Shown: positions 8,031-15,129 of the stretch, in pieces
Layout: each line of letters begins with the position of its first letter
How positions within the stretch are numbered: position 1 is the stretch's first letter
Source: Akkermansiaceae bacterium
Lineage (GTDB): Bacteria > Verrucomicrobiota > Verrucomicrobiia > Verrucomicrobiales > Akkermansiaceae
DNA length: 64,000 nt
Direction of reading: 5' to 3'
Assembly: GCA_905182405.1 (NCBI GenBank)
Contig: CAJJBQ010000001.1
Coordinates: forward strand, 248,001 to 312,000
The notes under the pieces: generated by a model
Database searches by the model: none
Told to the model about the DNA's origin: nothing
Seen by the model: only the letters and a program-made list of their open reading frames with translations
Position numbers and translations under genes: made by a program

Positions 8031-8984
8031 CTATAAGGACGGGCTTGAGAGTATCTTGGGGACTATTTCGAGAACCTCATCGACGGAGATTTCGGTCATG
8101 CAGCGGTGGTCCGTTTGGCACTTTTCGAGGAAGCATCCACTGCAGGCGACGACTTTTCGAATGATGACGTGGGCCTTGCCCAGAGGGCGCTTCCACTCGG
8201 GTTCGTTTGGGCCGAAAAGGACAAGGCTAGGGGTGCCCATATGAGCTGCGAGGTGGGGAAGGGCACCATCGTTTCCGATGAAGAGATGGCAGGTGGCAAG
8301 GAGGTCGAGTGTCTCGCTGGGACTGCCGTCGAATAGGGTGACGTCGTTTCCGAGGGCCTCGCCAAGGGCTTTTGCCGGGCCGGGGTGATCGGGCGAGGGG
8401 AGGAGGTAAATTTCGTTGACCAAGAGGCGTTGGGTGAGCTCGCAAAAGCGGGCGGGGTCCCATTCGGAAGCGGGTCCAAAGTCGGAGCCAGGAGCAATGG
8501 CGATACGGGTTTGCGATGGCGCCGGGGGCCGAGGCGGAGATTGGAAATTAACGCCTTCGAAGGCCGCCGCGCCCATCTTTTCGACGAAGGCGAGGTAGTG
8601 TCGGACGCGGTGAATGACGGGCCCGACTTTTTGCTCGATGACGATGGGGTCGGTGAGGAATTTCTCGAGCTTCGCGGTGGAAGGTCCGATGCGCTTTGGA
8701 ATGCCTGCTTTGGAAAAAGCGATGGCGGCGGGGCCGGGGGCCCAGGCGAGGGATTCGGAAAAATCTCGTAATTCCTTGGCGATCTTGCGAGCTGACCCGT
8801 TGTGCGGGATGACGCCAGTGACTTCGCTTACGGTTTCCCAGAGCGGAGCGATATCTTCGGGCGCGGTGACGTAGATGGGCGTGCCAGGGTTGGCATAGTG
8901 AAGGGCCCGCACGGCAGGGACGCTGAAGCAGGCTTCATCGGTTACTTCCGGTGAGGCGATGATGGTGGCTCCAGCGTGTGACAT
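8031..8984 (-). CDS. Glycosyltransferase family 9 (heptosyltransferase-like)
   Basis: 317 residues. The C-terminal half has the GT9 signature: IAIAPGSDFGPASEW, then CHLFIGNDGALPHLAAHMG, then LVLFGPNEPEWKRPLG, and a Cys-rich segment CSGCFLEKCQTDHRCM. GT9 enzymes add ADP-heptose or related sugars to lipopolysaccharide core on the inner face of the inner membrane. The N-terminus (GATIIASPEVTDEACF...PAVRAL) is a weak version of the usual IRLSSIGDVL start, so substrate specificity is uncertain. It lies 26 bases downstream of the minus-strand gene at 9011-9625 and may be co-transcribed with it. Confidence 0.85.
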   Translation of the reverse strand: MSHAGATIIASPEVTDEACFSVPAVRALHYANPGTPIYVTAPEDIAPLWETVSEVTGVIPHNGSARKIAKELRDFSESLAWAPGPAAIAFSKAGIPKRIGPSTAKLEKFLTDPIVIEQKVGPVIHRVRHYLAFVEKMGAAAFEGVNFQSPPRPPAPSQTRIAIAPGSDFGPASEWDPARFCELTQRLLVNEIYLLPSPDHPGPAKALGEALGNDVTLFDGSPSETLDLLATCHLFIGNDGALPHLAAHMGTPSLVLFGPNEPEWKRPLGKAHVIIRKVVACSGCFLEKCQTDHRCMTEISVDEVLEIVPKILSSPSL

Positions 8985-9010
8985 CGGGGAAGATTATGGA
9001 GGGCATCGAC

Positions 9011-9625
9011 TCAGGAGGAAAGGCTGATTGGCAGGAATTCTGAAGGTCGGTGAAAATCGGGTTCAGCAGAGGAGAGGGAAGCAGCGGTGAAGAAGCGTTG
9101 CCTGGGAGTTCCCAAAATGAAGGTGACGTTCAAGAGGGACTCCGGAGTGAAGCCGATCTCGGAGAGGGGAATCGAGGCCCGGACCTGCCATCCGTCGTTG
9201 GTTGGCTCGCCGAAGGTTTCGACGCCAGCTAGGCGAGGGCGGTCGAGGGCGACCCTGGGTTCTTCGAAGAAGGCCGACCACCAAGCGCCATTGGGAGCGA
9301 GATTGAATTCGAGATAGGACGAGCTGTCGGACGAGGCCAAAAAGAACTCGGCGACATCGTATTTCCAAAGTTCCGGCTGAAATTTTCCCGGCTGAGCCCC
9401 AGGATGGATGGTGTGAGGATTGCGATCGCCGGCGAGAAAGTGAAAGTGGGTGGCATCGAGAGTGCATAAAAACTGAGGGGCCAGAGAGGAGATTTTTCCA
9501 TACCAGTCTAATTTTATGGAGTCACCATAGTTCCAAAGAGAAGGGAATTTGGATCGCTGTTCTTGACGAGTAATATTTATAGTGTTCAAAAGAGTTATTT
9601 TTTGGGTAAAAAGGCGATATTTCAA
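9011..9625 (-). CDS. Carbohydrate-binding (CBM9-like) domain protein
   Basis: 204 residues with no signal peptide or membrane helix. The middle and end (KYDVAEFFLASSDSSSYLEFNLAPNGAWW, read in parts, then WQVRASIPLSEIGF and ESLLNVTFILG) fit the CBM9-like/DOMON-type beta-sandwich seen in xylanase- and heparinase-associated modules. Here it stands as a single-domain protein. Sugar binding is inferred from the fold only. It is upstream of the GT9 gene on the same strand and divergent from the DUF1287 gene, with only 62 bases between the two starts. Confidence 0.55.
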   Translation of the reverse strand: MKYRLFTQKITLLNTINITRQEQRSKFPSLWNYGDSIKLDWYGKISSLAPQFLCTLDATHFHFLAGDRNPHTIHPGAQPGKFQPELWKYDVAEFFLASSDSSSYLEFNLAPNGAWWSAFFEEPRVALDRPRLAGVETFGEPTNDGWQVRASIPLSEIGFTPESLLNVTFILGTPRQRFFTAASLSSAEPDFHRPSEFLPISLSS

Positions 9626-9687
9626 GGATTACGAAAGATAATCTCTGGCCTGCTGTATTTTATTCGGGTACTTACGGTGCCTGCCTA

Positions 9688-10413
9688 ATGAGACATAGCA
9701 CACTAGAATATGTGGGAGCAGCCCCCACAAGAAGGAAAAGACGTAACCCATTGGGTGGGTGGCTTTTGATCGCCTTCGCTCTCGTCTTAGGTGGATTTTT
9801 CGTTCGTCCCCTTCTTCCCTTTCTTCAGGCCCAGCAAAAATTGACCTCTACGGGCAACCTCAACGAGGCTATTGAGAGCCTCGAAAGTGATGGAGATTTC
9901 GCCTCTCGTCTGGCCGCTCAGGCACTGGGTCGGACCAAGGCCGAAGTGAGCTTCGAGGACGCTTACTACACCATCGATTTTCCCAATGGGGACATCCCCG
10001 ATAACAAGGGAAACCGTGCTGATGTTATCGTGCGTTCGTTCCGTGGCGTGGGCATCGATCTCCAGCAGGACGTGAACATGGACATGAGCGAAAATTTCCG
10101 CCGCTATCCACAGATTTATCGTCGCAAGGAGGTCGATTCTAACATCGACCACCGCCTTGTTCCGAACCTTCAGCGCTTCTTCTCACGCAAGGGGCAGACG
10201 CTCGCGGTGACCACCGATACTTTTGACTATAGGGTGGGCGACCTCGTTGTCTGGCGCTTGGTCGATGGCAATCCTCACATCGGAATCGTTGTTCCTGGCC
10301 CTGGTGCCAAAAAAAGCGAAAAGTGGATCGTTCATAACATGAGCGGCAGCCCGGTATGGGAGGATCGCCTCTTTGATTACAAGGTGATCGGGCACTTCCG
10401 CTACGGGCAGTAG
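9688..10413 (+). CDS. DUF1287-family membrane-anchored protein
   Basis: 241 residues. A basic N-terminus (RRKRRNPLGG) precedes one membrane helix (WLLIAFALVLGGFFV). The rest matches DUF1287 (YijF family): YYTIDFPNGDIPDNKGNRADVIVRSFR, read in parts, GIDLQQDVNMDM, DHRLVPNLQRFF, and the final GDLVVWRL/HIGIVV blocks, which recall a papain/NlpC-like fold acting in the periplasm. Biochemical function is not established. It is followed by a degraded minus-strand DUF3472 gene. Confidence 0.8.
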   Translation: MRHSTLEYVGAAPTRRKRRNPLGGWLLIAFALVLGGFFVRPLLPFLQAQQKLTSTGNLNEAIESLESDGDFASRLAAQALGRTKAEVSFEDAYYTIDFPNGDIPDNKGNRADVIVRSFRGVGIDLQQDVNMDMSENFRRYPQIYRRKEVDSNIDHRLVPNLQRFFSRKGQTLAVTTDTFDYRVGDLVVWRLVDGNPHIGIVVPGPGAKKSEKWIVHNMSGSPVWEDRLFDYKVIGHFRYGQ

Positions 10414-10740
10414 TCCTTCATTTCGGACGACGGCTTCGCCACCACTGTCCCAGACGCTGAAAATGATGCGTCGTTCGGTGGGACTGTTGACTTGCATACC
10501 GAAGTAGCCTTGGTAACGGTCGTAGGCCATCTAGTAGGGCCAAAGCGGGTCCTCCACTCCGGTCATTTCAGCGTAGAAAGCAGTGATCTCCTTTCCCCGC
10601 CCGGTGGGATGGGCGAGATGGGCCGAGATGGTATTTCGACGTGGCTTGAGATTGAAGTGGGCTGTCTTGGCGATGGCTCCATCGAGGAGGGGCGCTTTGA
10701 TGATACCCGGAGGTTTGGGTGAAGTGAGGTGGAACGATTG
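10414..10740 (-). pseudogene. Broken DUF3472 gene
   Basis: On the minus strand one frame reads QSFHLTSPKPPGIIKAPLLD, then ITAFYAEMTGVEDPLWPY, a TAG stop (about 10529-10531), and in the same frame MAYDRYQGYFGMQV and NSPTERRIIFSVWDSGGEAV. This is the conserved centre of DUF3472 proteins (GYFGMQVNSPTERR, FSVWDSGGEAV). The N-terminal domain is missing upstream, where further stops occur, and the 3' part is cut where the DUF1287 gene ends. It is a decayed gene, unless amber readthrough occurs, for which there is no sign. Confidence 0.75.
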
Positions 10741-10845
10741 GTAACCGGTCTACTTGCTGATGCTTGTGTCAGAAACCCGGGCCCCTCTGGGGTTGGGGTC
10801 GAGATACCGATGTTGTTTACAATGCCTTTCTGATGGAAGGCATTT

Positions 10846-12015
10846 TCAGTGCTTCTCTGCCTCCCAGTAACCTTGCTCCCAGTGCATCCCTTGGGGTGGG
10901 ATTTGATCTTCGGGTTTGGTGGCAGAAGTGAGAGAGAAGACATGGCCGAGGGGACTATCTCCAGGGCGGGCGCCGCGGGTGAATTGCCCCTCACCAAAGT
11001 GCAATCCAAGAACCAGAAAGTTAAAGCTCTGAAGATTGCCGTTTTTATCGAAAGAAATGGTGCCGGAGAGGGCGCCCTCATAACCCATTTTTTCATCGCG
11101 GGACTTGATCAAAATGGTGCCCGTGACTTCTCCACTAGGTGTCAAAGTGAGGGTGCAGTTTTGGACTTCAGAGCGCTTCCAGGGTCTGGGCTCGCCACGG
11201 ATGCTGTCGTTGAGATGGAATCGTGCGATTCGTTCCGCAAGTCGGTCAGGAAAATAGCCGCCAGATATAGAGAGGGCGTGAAGTGCTGCCACCTCCTCTT
11301 TTTTGAGCCAAAGAAAATCAACGGCAGCGAGTGGCGTATTTCCGCCGATGACAGCAGCCTTCAGTTGACCATCTTTTCCTTCGAGTGCCCGGCTGTGGAC
11401 CTTCACAACTGTTCCTCCCTTGGGGAACTCACGTGCATACTTGGTATCTTGTTTTCCTCGATCAGGAATAGTTGCGGTCTTTTTGGAGTCTGGAAGGGCT
11501 TCCCATTTTTTGAGGGCATCCCGCATCATCGCGAGACGCTTCTTCGGGTCACGGTTGTTATTGTAGCCAAGAAGCTTTCCTCCGGCGGTAAAGATGTAGT
11601 GGCCCTGTCGGGTGCCGCCTTCGGTCCGTCGAGGTCCTTGGGCAGCGACGCTGCGGAAGAAGTGACCTTCGGCGTCCTGACGGCGGCGTTGGTACCAATC
11701 ATTTGCGGCGACCGGAATGAACTGCTCACCCAGGAGCTTCTGAACCTCGGGCTTTGAAAACACCAACAACCTGTCGGTGACTCCGTTGTTTCAGACACAG
11801 CCGAGCGGATGCCCGTCCATTTCCCAGAGGTAGATCGGCTTCTTAGATTTCGCGGCCTCACGCCGCGCTTCCCAGAGATCGGTACGCCAGCCGATCTGCA
11901 GCCATACGGTTTCTTCAACCTTAGGAAGAATCTCGGCGATCACGGCCTTTTGCTCGACAGGCCATTGACCCAAAAGTGAACCTGCTCCGAGGAGGGAAAT
12001 GAGAATTACTTTCAT
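10846..12015 (-). CDS. Thioredoxin-like protein with in-frame UGA after Cys-Val (candidate selenoprotein or nonsense mutant)
   Basis: The frame from ATG 12015 has a signal peptide (MKVILISLLGAGSLLGQWPV), the segment KSKKPIYLWEMDGHPLGCV, a UGA at codon 75 (11791-11793), and then continues in the same frame for 314 codons: NNGVTDRLLVFSKPEVQKLL, FIPVAANDWYQRRRQDAEG, TRQGHYIFTAGGKLLGYN and onward to TAA at 10846. No other stop or frameshift is present, so the UGA is the only defect. It falls where a redox Cys would sit (C73-V74-X75) in a thioredoxin-like 'KPIYLW...' context. A hairpin can form just after it. The ATG overlaps the stop of the Spy-like gene, so both form one transcript. Either Sec insertion or a recent Cys-to-stop mutation fits. 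Confidence 0.6.
11765..11790 (-). other. Hairpin directly 3' of the in-frame UGA (possible SECIS)
   Basis: Immediately after the UGA the transcript has AACAAC (11790-11785) and, 14 bases later, the complementary GTTGTT (11770-11765). The loop between can form a further short stem (CGG/CCG or GTC/GAC). Bacterial SECIS elements are hairpins in this position, but the apical consensus with a conserved G is not clearly met. The pairing could be chance. Confidence 0.25.
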
Positions 12016-13037
12016 TCTTCTTCTTCTACGGCCCCGGTGGTGGGGATTTCGATGTCAAGTTGCTGCTCGGTTTGGAAGCCGCCGAGAAATCCTCCGAGGA
12101 TGCCGCCATTTTTCGACTCAAGGCTCTCACGATAGCGTGTGAGCTGGTCTTTATCGAGGACGGGTTCGAGCGCCTCGACTTTCTCATCGATTTGCTTTTG
12201 TGAGCTTTCTTTCATCCTTGCCATGATGTCGTTCTGATCGACATTTTCATTTCCTCCTTTGATCTGCTCTTCGATCATTCTAATACTTCCAAGCCCAAGG
12301 CCTTCGACATCGAGTTCAATCCCGAGGCTTTCGGTTATCATGCTCATCATGGCGCCACCGGCAGAGCCCGACTTTTCTTGTTCTTCAGCTTGGTCGTAAA
12401 GAATGTCCATGACGGCGTCTTTTTGGTCGGATTTAAGATCGAGGAAGCCCAATTTTGCGAGGCCCTTGAGTGCCCGTGACTCGACGCGGTTGTCAAATTC
12501 CCGTCCTTGGAGAGCGGCGAGCTCGTCCTTCTGTTCGTCGGTGAGGAGAGGTTCGAGGATTTCCTCGATTCCTGATCCACTCATCAGTTTGGCAATATCT
12601 CCTGCGTTTTCCATTCCCCTACCCGACCGCATCATTTCTGCAAGCCCCTCTGTTTTCTTGCTCCACTGGGCGCGGAGTTCCTTTTCTTGCTCAGGAGTGA
12701 GGTTGAGCTCTTTCACAAGGCGGGCAATGCGCGCGGCGAACTTCTTTTCCTGCCGCTTCTTCATCATTTTTTCGAAGCCGGAACTGGTGCCATCAATGAC
12801 ACGAGTGGTGACCGCGGGAGAGTCGCTTTCCTCAATAGAATCTCGCTTTTTGACGATTGTTGATCGGGTGGTGACCCGGGGTTCCTTTGGCGCGGTAGAA
12901 GGTCCCGGCGCATTCACCTTAGAAGGAGGGGAAGTATCAGGAGACGCTGCTGCGCCCGGGCTGTCTGGCTTAACGAACCATGCGACGGCAAAGCCAAGGG
13001 TGATTCCAACGATAGCGACAAGGACGGTGTTTTTCAT
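12012..13037 (-). CDS. Membrane-anchored Spy/CpxP-like protein
   Basis: 341 residues. One N-terminal helix (TVLVAIVGITLGFAVAWFV) is followed by a Pro/Ser/Thr-rich linker and a helical, charged domain with the repeated LTxxQ-type motifs of the CpxP/Spy/heavy-metal sensor family (LNLTPEQEKELRAQW near residue 112; LLTDEQKDEL near 163). Such periplasmic proteins act as chaperones or stress sensors. The C-terminus ends in a run of Glu. It overlaps the downstream thioredoxin-like gene by ATGA, suggesting a shared role in envelope redox or folding stress; that role is inferred. Confidence 0.6.
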   Translation of the reverse strand: MKNTVLVAIVGITLGFAVAWFVKPDSPGAAASPDTSPPSKVNAPGPSTAPKEPRVTTRSTIVKKRDSIEESDSPAVTTRVIDGTSSGFEKMMKKRQEKKFAARIARLVKELNLTPEQEKELRAQWSKKTEGLAEMMRSGRGMENAGDIAKLMSGSGIEEILEPLLTDEQKDELAALQGREFDNRVESRALKGLAKLGFLDLKSDQKDAVMDILYDQAEEQEKSGSAGGAMMSMITESLGIELDVEGLGLGSIRMIEEQIKGGNENVDQNDIMARMKESSQKQIDEKVEALEPVLDKDQLTRYRESLESKNGGILGGFLGGFQTEQQLDIEIPTTGAVEEEE

Positions 13038-13164
13038 ACGATTTTTTTAGCTGTAACTGAATGGAAAGGAATTGGCAATACAGTGGAAGCGAACCGAAAG
13101 AGTGGATTCGTCAATCTTTACGAAATCGATTGGTTAGATCACTCACTTTGTGCCAGTTTTCGCC

Positions 13165-13944
13165 ATGATTCATCGCCTCTTGATTCTCGTATTCCTGTCG
13201 ACCAGCTTCCTCCTGGCCGAGGAAAAGACGTCTCTAAAAATCGTTTCGTATAACATTCACCATGGGGAAGGGATCGATGGGAAACTAGATTTGCCACGCA
13301 TCGCGGCGGTCATTGCGAAAGAGAATCCGGATCTCGTCACCCTTCAGGAGGTCGATAGAATTTGCACTCGTAGTGGTGGGATCGACCAAGCTGCGGAGCT
13401 CGGGAAGCTGCTCAATATGGAGCATCGTTTTGGCAAATTCATGGACTTCCAGGGGGGAGAATATGGCATGGCGGTGCTTTCGCGCCTTCCGATCGAAAAG
13501 ACGACCCGTCACGAACTTCCGAAAGGAGCCGAGCCTCGTTGTGCCTTGGAAATTGTGGTGCAGCCGATGGGCTGGGAGAAGCCGCTCTCTCTCATCGGGA
13601 TTCACAATGACTGGACGAAGGAAGAGATTCGGGTCCGGCAGGTGACGGATTTGCTGGGAAAGTTGGAAACGATCGATCATCCCGTGGTCCTCGCTGGGGA
13701 TTTTAATGCCGAGCCCAGGAGTGGGTCTCTCGAGTTGTTAAAAAAGAAGGGATGGCAGACCTTGCGAAAGAAGCGTGCCAATACCTGGCCCTCGGTGAAA
13801 CCCAAGGTGGAGATCGATTTCTTCATCGTTAGGGATCTTCCTCACTTCACCTACGTCGAACGAATCCTTGATGAAGAAGTGGCTTCTGATCATCGACCCA
13901 TCGCGGTGAAAATTTCTGTCAGCTCTTTCAAGAAGAAGCCGTAA
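13165..13944 (+). CDS. Secreted endonuclease/exonuclease/phosphatase-family hydrolase
   Basis: About 259 residues from the ATG at 13165, whose product starts with a signal peptide (MIHRLLILVFLSTSFLLAEE); a GTG at 13150 is possible but adds nothing. The EEP-fold motifs are present: VSYNIHHGEG, VTLQEVD (metal-binding Glu), GIHNDW, VVLAGDFNAEP, IDFFIV and the final SDHRPI. These proteins cleave phosphodiester bonds of nucleic acids, lipids or sugars; the substrate cannot be told. It is divergent from the Spy-like gene and followed by a DUF1080 gene. Confidence 0.87.
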   Translation: MIHRLLILVFLSTSFLLAEEKTSLKIVSYNIHHGEGIDGKLDLPRIAAVIAKENPDLVTLQEVDRICTRSGGIDQAAELGKLLNMEHRFGKFMDFQGGEYGMAVLSRLPIEKTTRHELPKGAEPRCALEIVVQPMGWEKPLSLIGIHNDWTKEEIRVRQVTDLLGKLETIDHPVVLAGDFNAEPRSGSLELLKKKGWQTLRKKRANTWPSVKPKVEIDFFIVRDLPHFTYVERILDEEVASDHRPIAVKISVSSFKKKP

Positions 13945-14010
13945 TAGTAGAACGCGCTTGGCTCTTTTTATCATTTCTCAACGTGTGAAAATAAACGAAC
14001 TCATCAAACC

Positions 14011-14715
14011 ATGAAAATTCTCGTACTTCTATCCTTCCTTATCCTCCCACTTCACGGCCAGCAGCTTCCCCAGTGGACTTCCCTTTTTAATGGCAAAGAC
14101 CTTAGTGGCTGGGTTGATGTTAATACCTCGCCCGAGACTTGGAAAATCAGGGAAGGCCTTCTCGTGTGCACCGGTAAGCCGATTGGGGTGATGCGCTCGG
14201 AAAAGCAGTATGAGAATTTTGTGCTCCACATCGAGTGGCGGCATATGGAGGCGGGCGGGAATTCGGGCGTCTTCGTCTGGAGCGAGGGAACGACGCCGGC
14301 CAACCGCCCTCTTCCGAAAGGGATGGAGGTGCAAATGCTCGAGTTGGAGTGGCCCACGATCAATGTAACGAAGGACGGGACTCCGCGCGATATCCGCTAT
14401 GTTTCAGGGGAACTTTTTGGAGCCAATGGGCTCACCGCGACGCCCGATCATCCGAGAGGGAATCGGAGTTCTTCGGTGGAGATGCGCTGCAAGGGAAAGG
14501 GTGAGTGGAATACTTATGATGTCGTTTGCGTTGATGGCACGGTGAAGCTTTCGATCAACGGGAAGTTCGTGAACAGCATTCGTGATTCCTCCGTTCGGAA
14601 AGGTTACCTCTGCCTTGAGGCCGAGGGAGCGGAGATTCATTTTCGAAACATCAAGATCATGGAACTCCCATCGGGGATGGTCACGCCGGAACAGACGGCG
14701 GCAGTGGTGAAGTAG
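14011..14715 (+). CDS. DUF1080 protein (3-keto-disaccharide hydrolase family)
   Basis: 234 residues with a signal peptide ([18 protein letters not shown]). The DUF1080 fold signatures are clear: [56 protein letters not shown] and GMEVQMLE, with [17 protein letters not shown] near the end. Family members hydrolyse 3-keto-glycosides made by Gfo/Idh/MocA or GMC dehydrogenases. Two Gfo/Idh/MocA genes and a second DUF1080 gene occur elsewhere in the window, but not next to this copy. Confidence 0.86.
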   Translation: MKILVLLSFLILPLHGQQLPQWTSLFNGKDLSGWVDVNTSPETWKIREGLLVCTGKPIGVMRSEKQYENFVLHIEWRHMEAGGNSGVFVWSEGTTPANRPLPKGMEVQMLELEWPTINVTKDGTPRDIRYVSGELFGANGLTATPDHPRGNRSSSVEMRCKGKGEWNTYDVVCVDGTVKLSINGKFVNSIRDSSVRKGYLCLEAEGAEIHFRNIKIMELPSGMVTPEQTAAVVK

Positions 14716-15129
14716 AAGCTTTTGAGGGTTCATTGGCTGTGGGTTTATGATTCTTGCGAGAATTACGCTCGCATTGGTGGGGTCGGCCATTGGACCCGCA
14801 ATCGACGACACCGGGGGATTTCCGGGATTTGGAGCTCTCATGAGATGCTCTATATCGTGATGGCAGCGTTTTAGAGAGCGAAGATAGACTTCCCTAGTCC
14901 TGATGCTCATATCCCACTTCGCATTTCAAAAGAGAGGAATGATGTTTTTAAATAGTTAGGAAATAGCGATGCGCGTTGGAATCAAGAGCCGGGCGCTTTC
15001 TCGAGATGGCAGCGTTGATCCTCAGTTTTGGCGCACCCAAGGGAATTTCATCCGCACCACGCCTTCGTCCCGCCTTGCCCTCTCAAGAAATCACTCCGGC
15101 ATTCGTATTTTTTGAAACACTACTTGGTA
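14716..15129. other. Gene-poor interval with one possible 48-residue ORF
   Basis: No recognisable gene. A 48-codon plus-strand ORF (14969-15115) begins ATGCGCGTTGGAATC after an AGGAAA ribosome-binding-like sequence and encodes a basic peptide (MRVGIKSRALSRDG... ending NHSGIRIF). It reads like the end of some protein but was not recognised. A shorter frame from 14747 (MILARITLALVGSAIGPAID) also has protein-like composition and soon stops. Both may be relics. Confidence 0.25.

Noticed and set aside
10414..10740. Amber-codon recoding in the DUF3472 gene
   Set aside because: Both ends of the gene are also lost, so simple decay explains the TAG.
10849..11757. 302-codon plus-strand ORF
   Set aside because: It is antisense to the thioredoxin-like gene, whose frame has coherent protein features and a signal peptide; the plus-strand translation has no family character.
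12403..13050. 215-codon plus-strand ORF
   Set aside because: Antisense to the Spy/CpxP-like gene; Ser/Arg-rich mirror of a Glu/Lys-rich helical protein.
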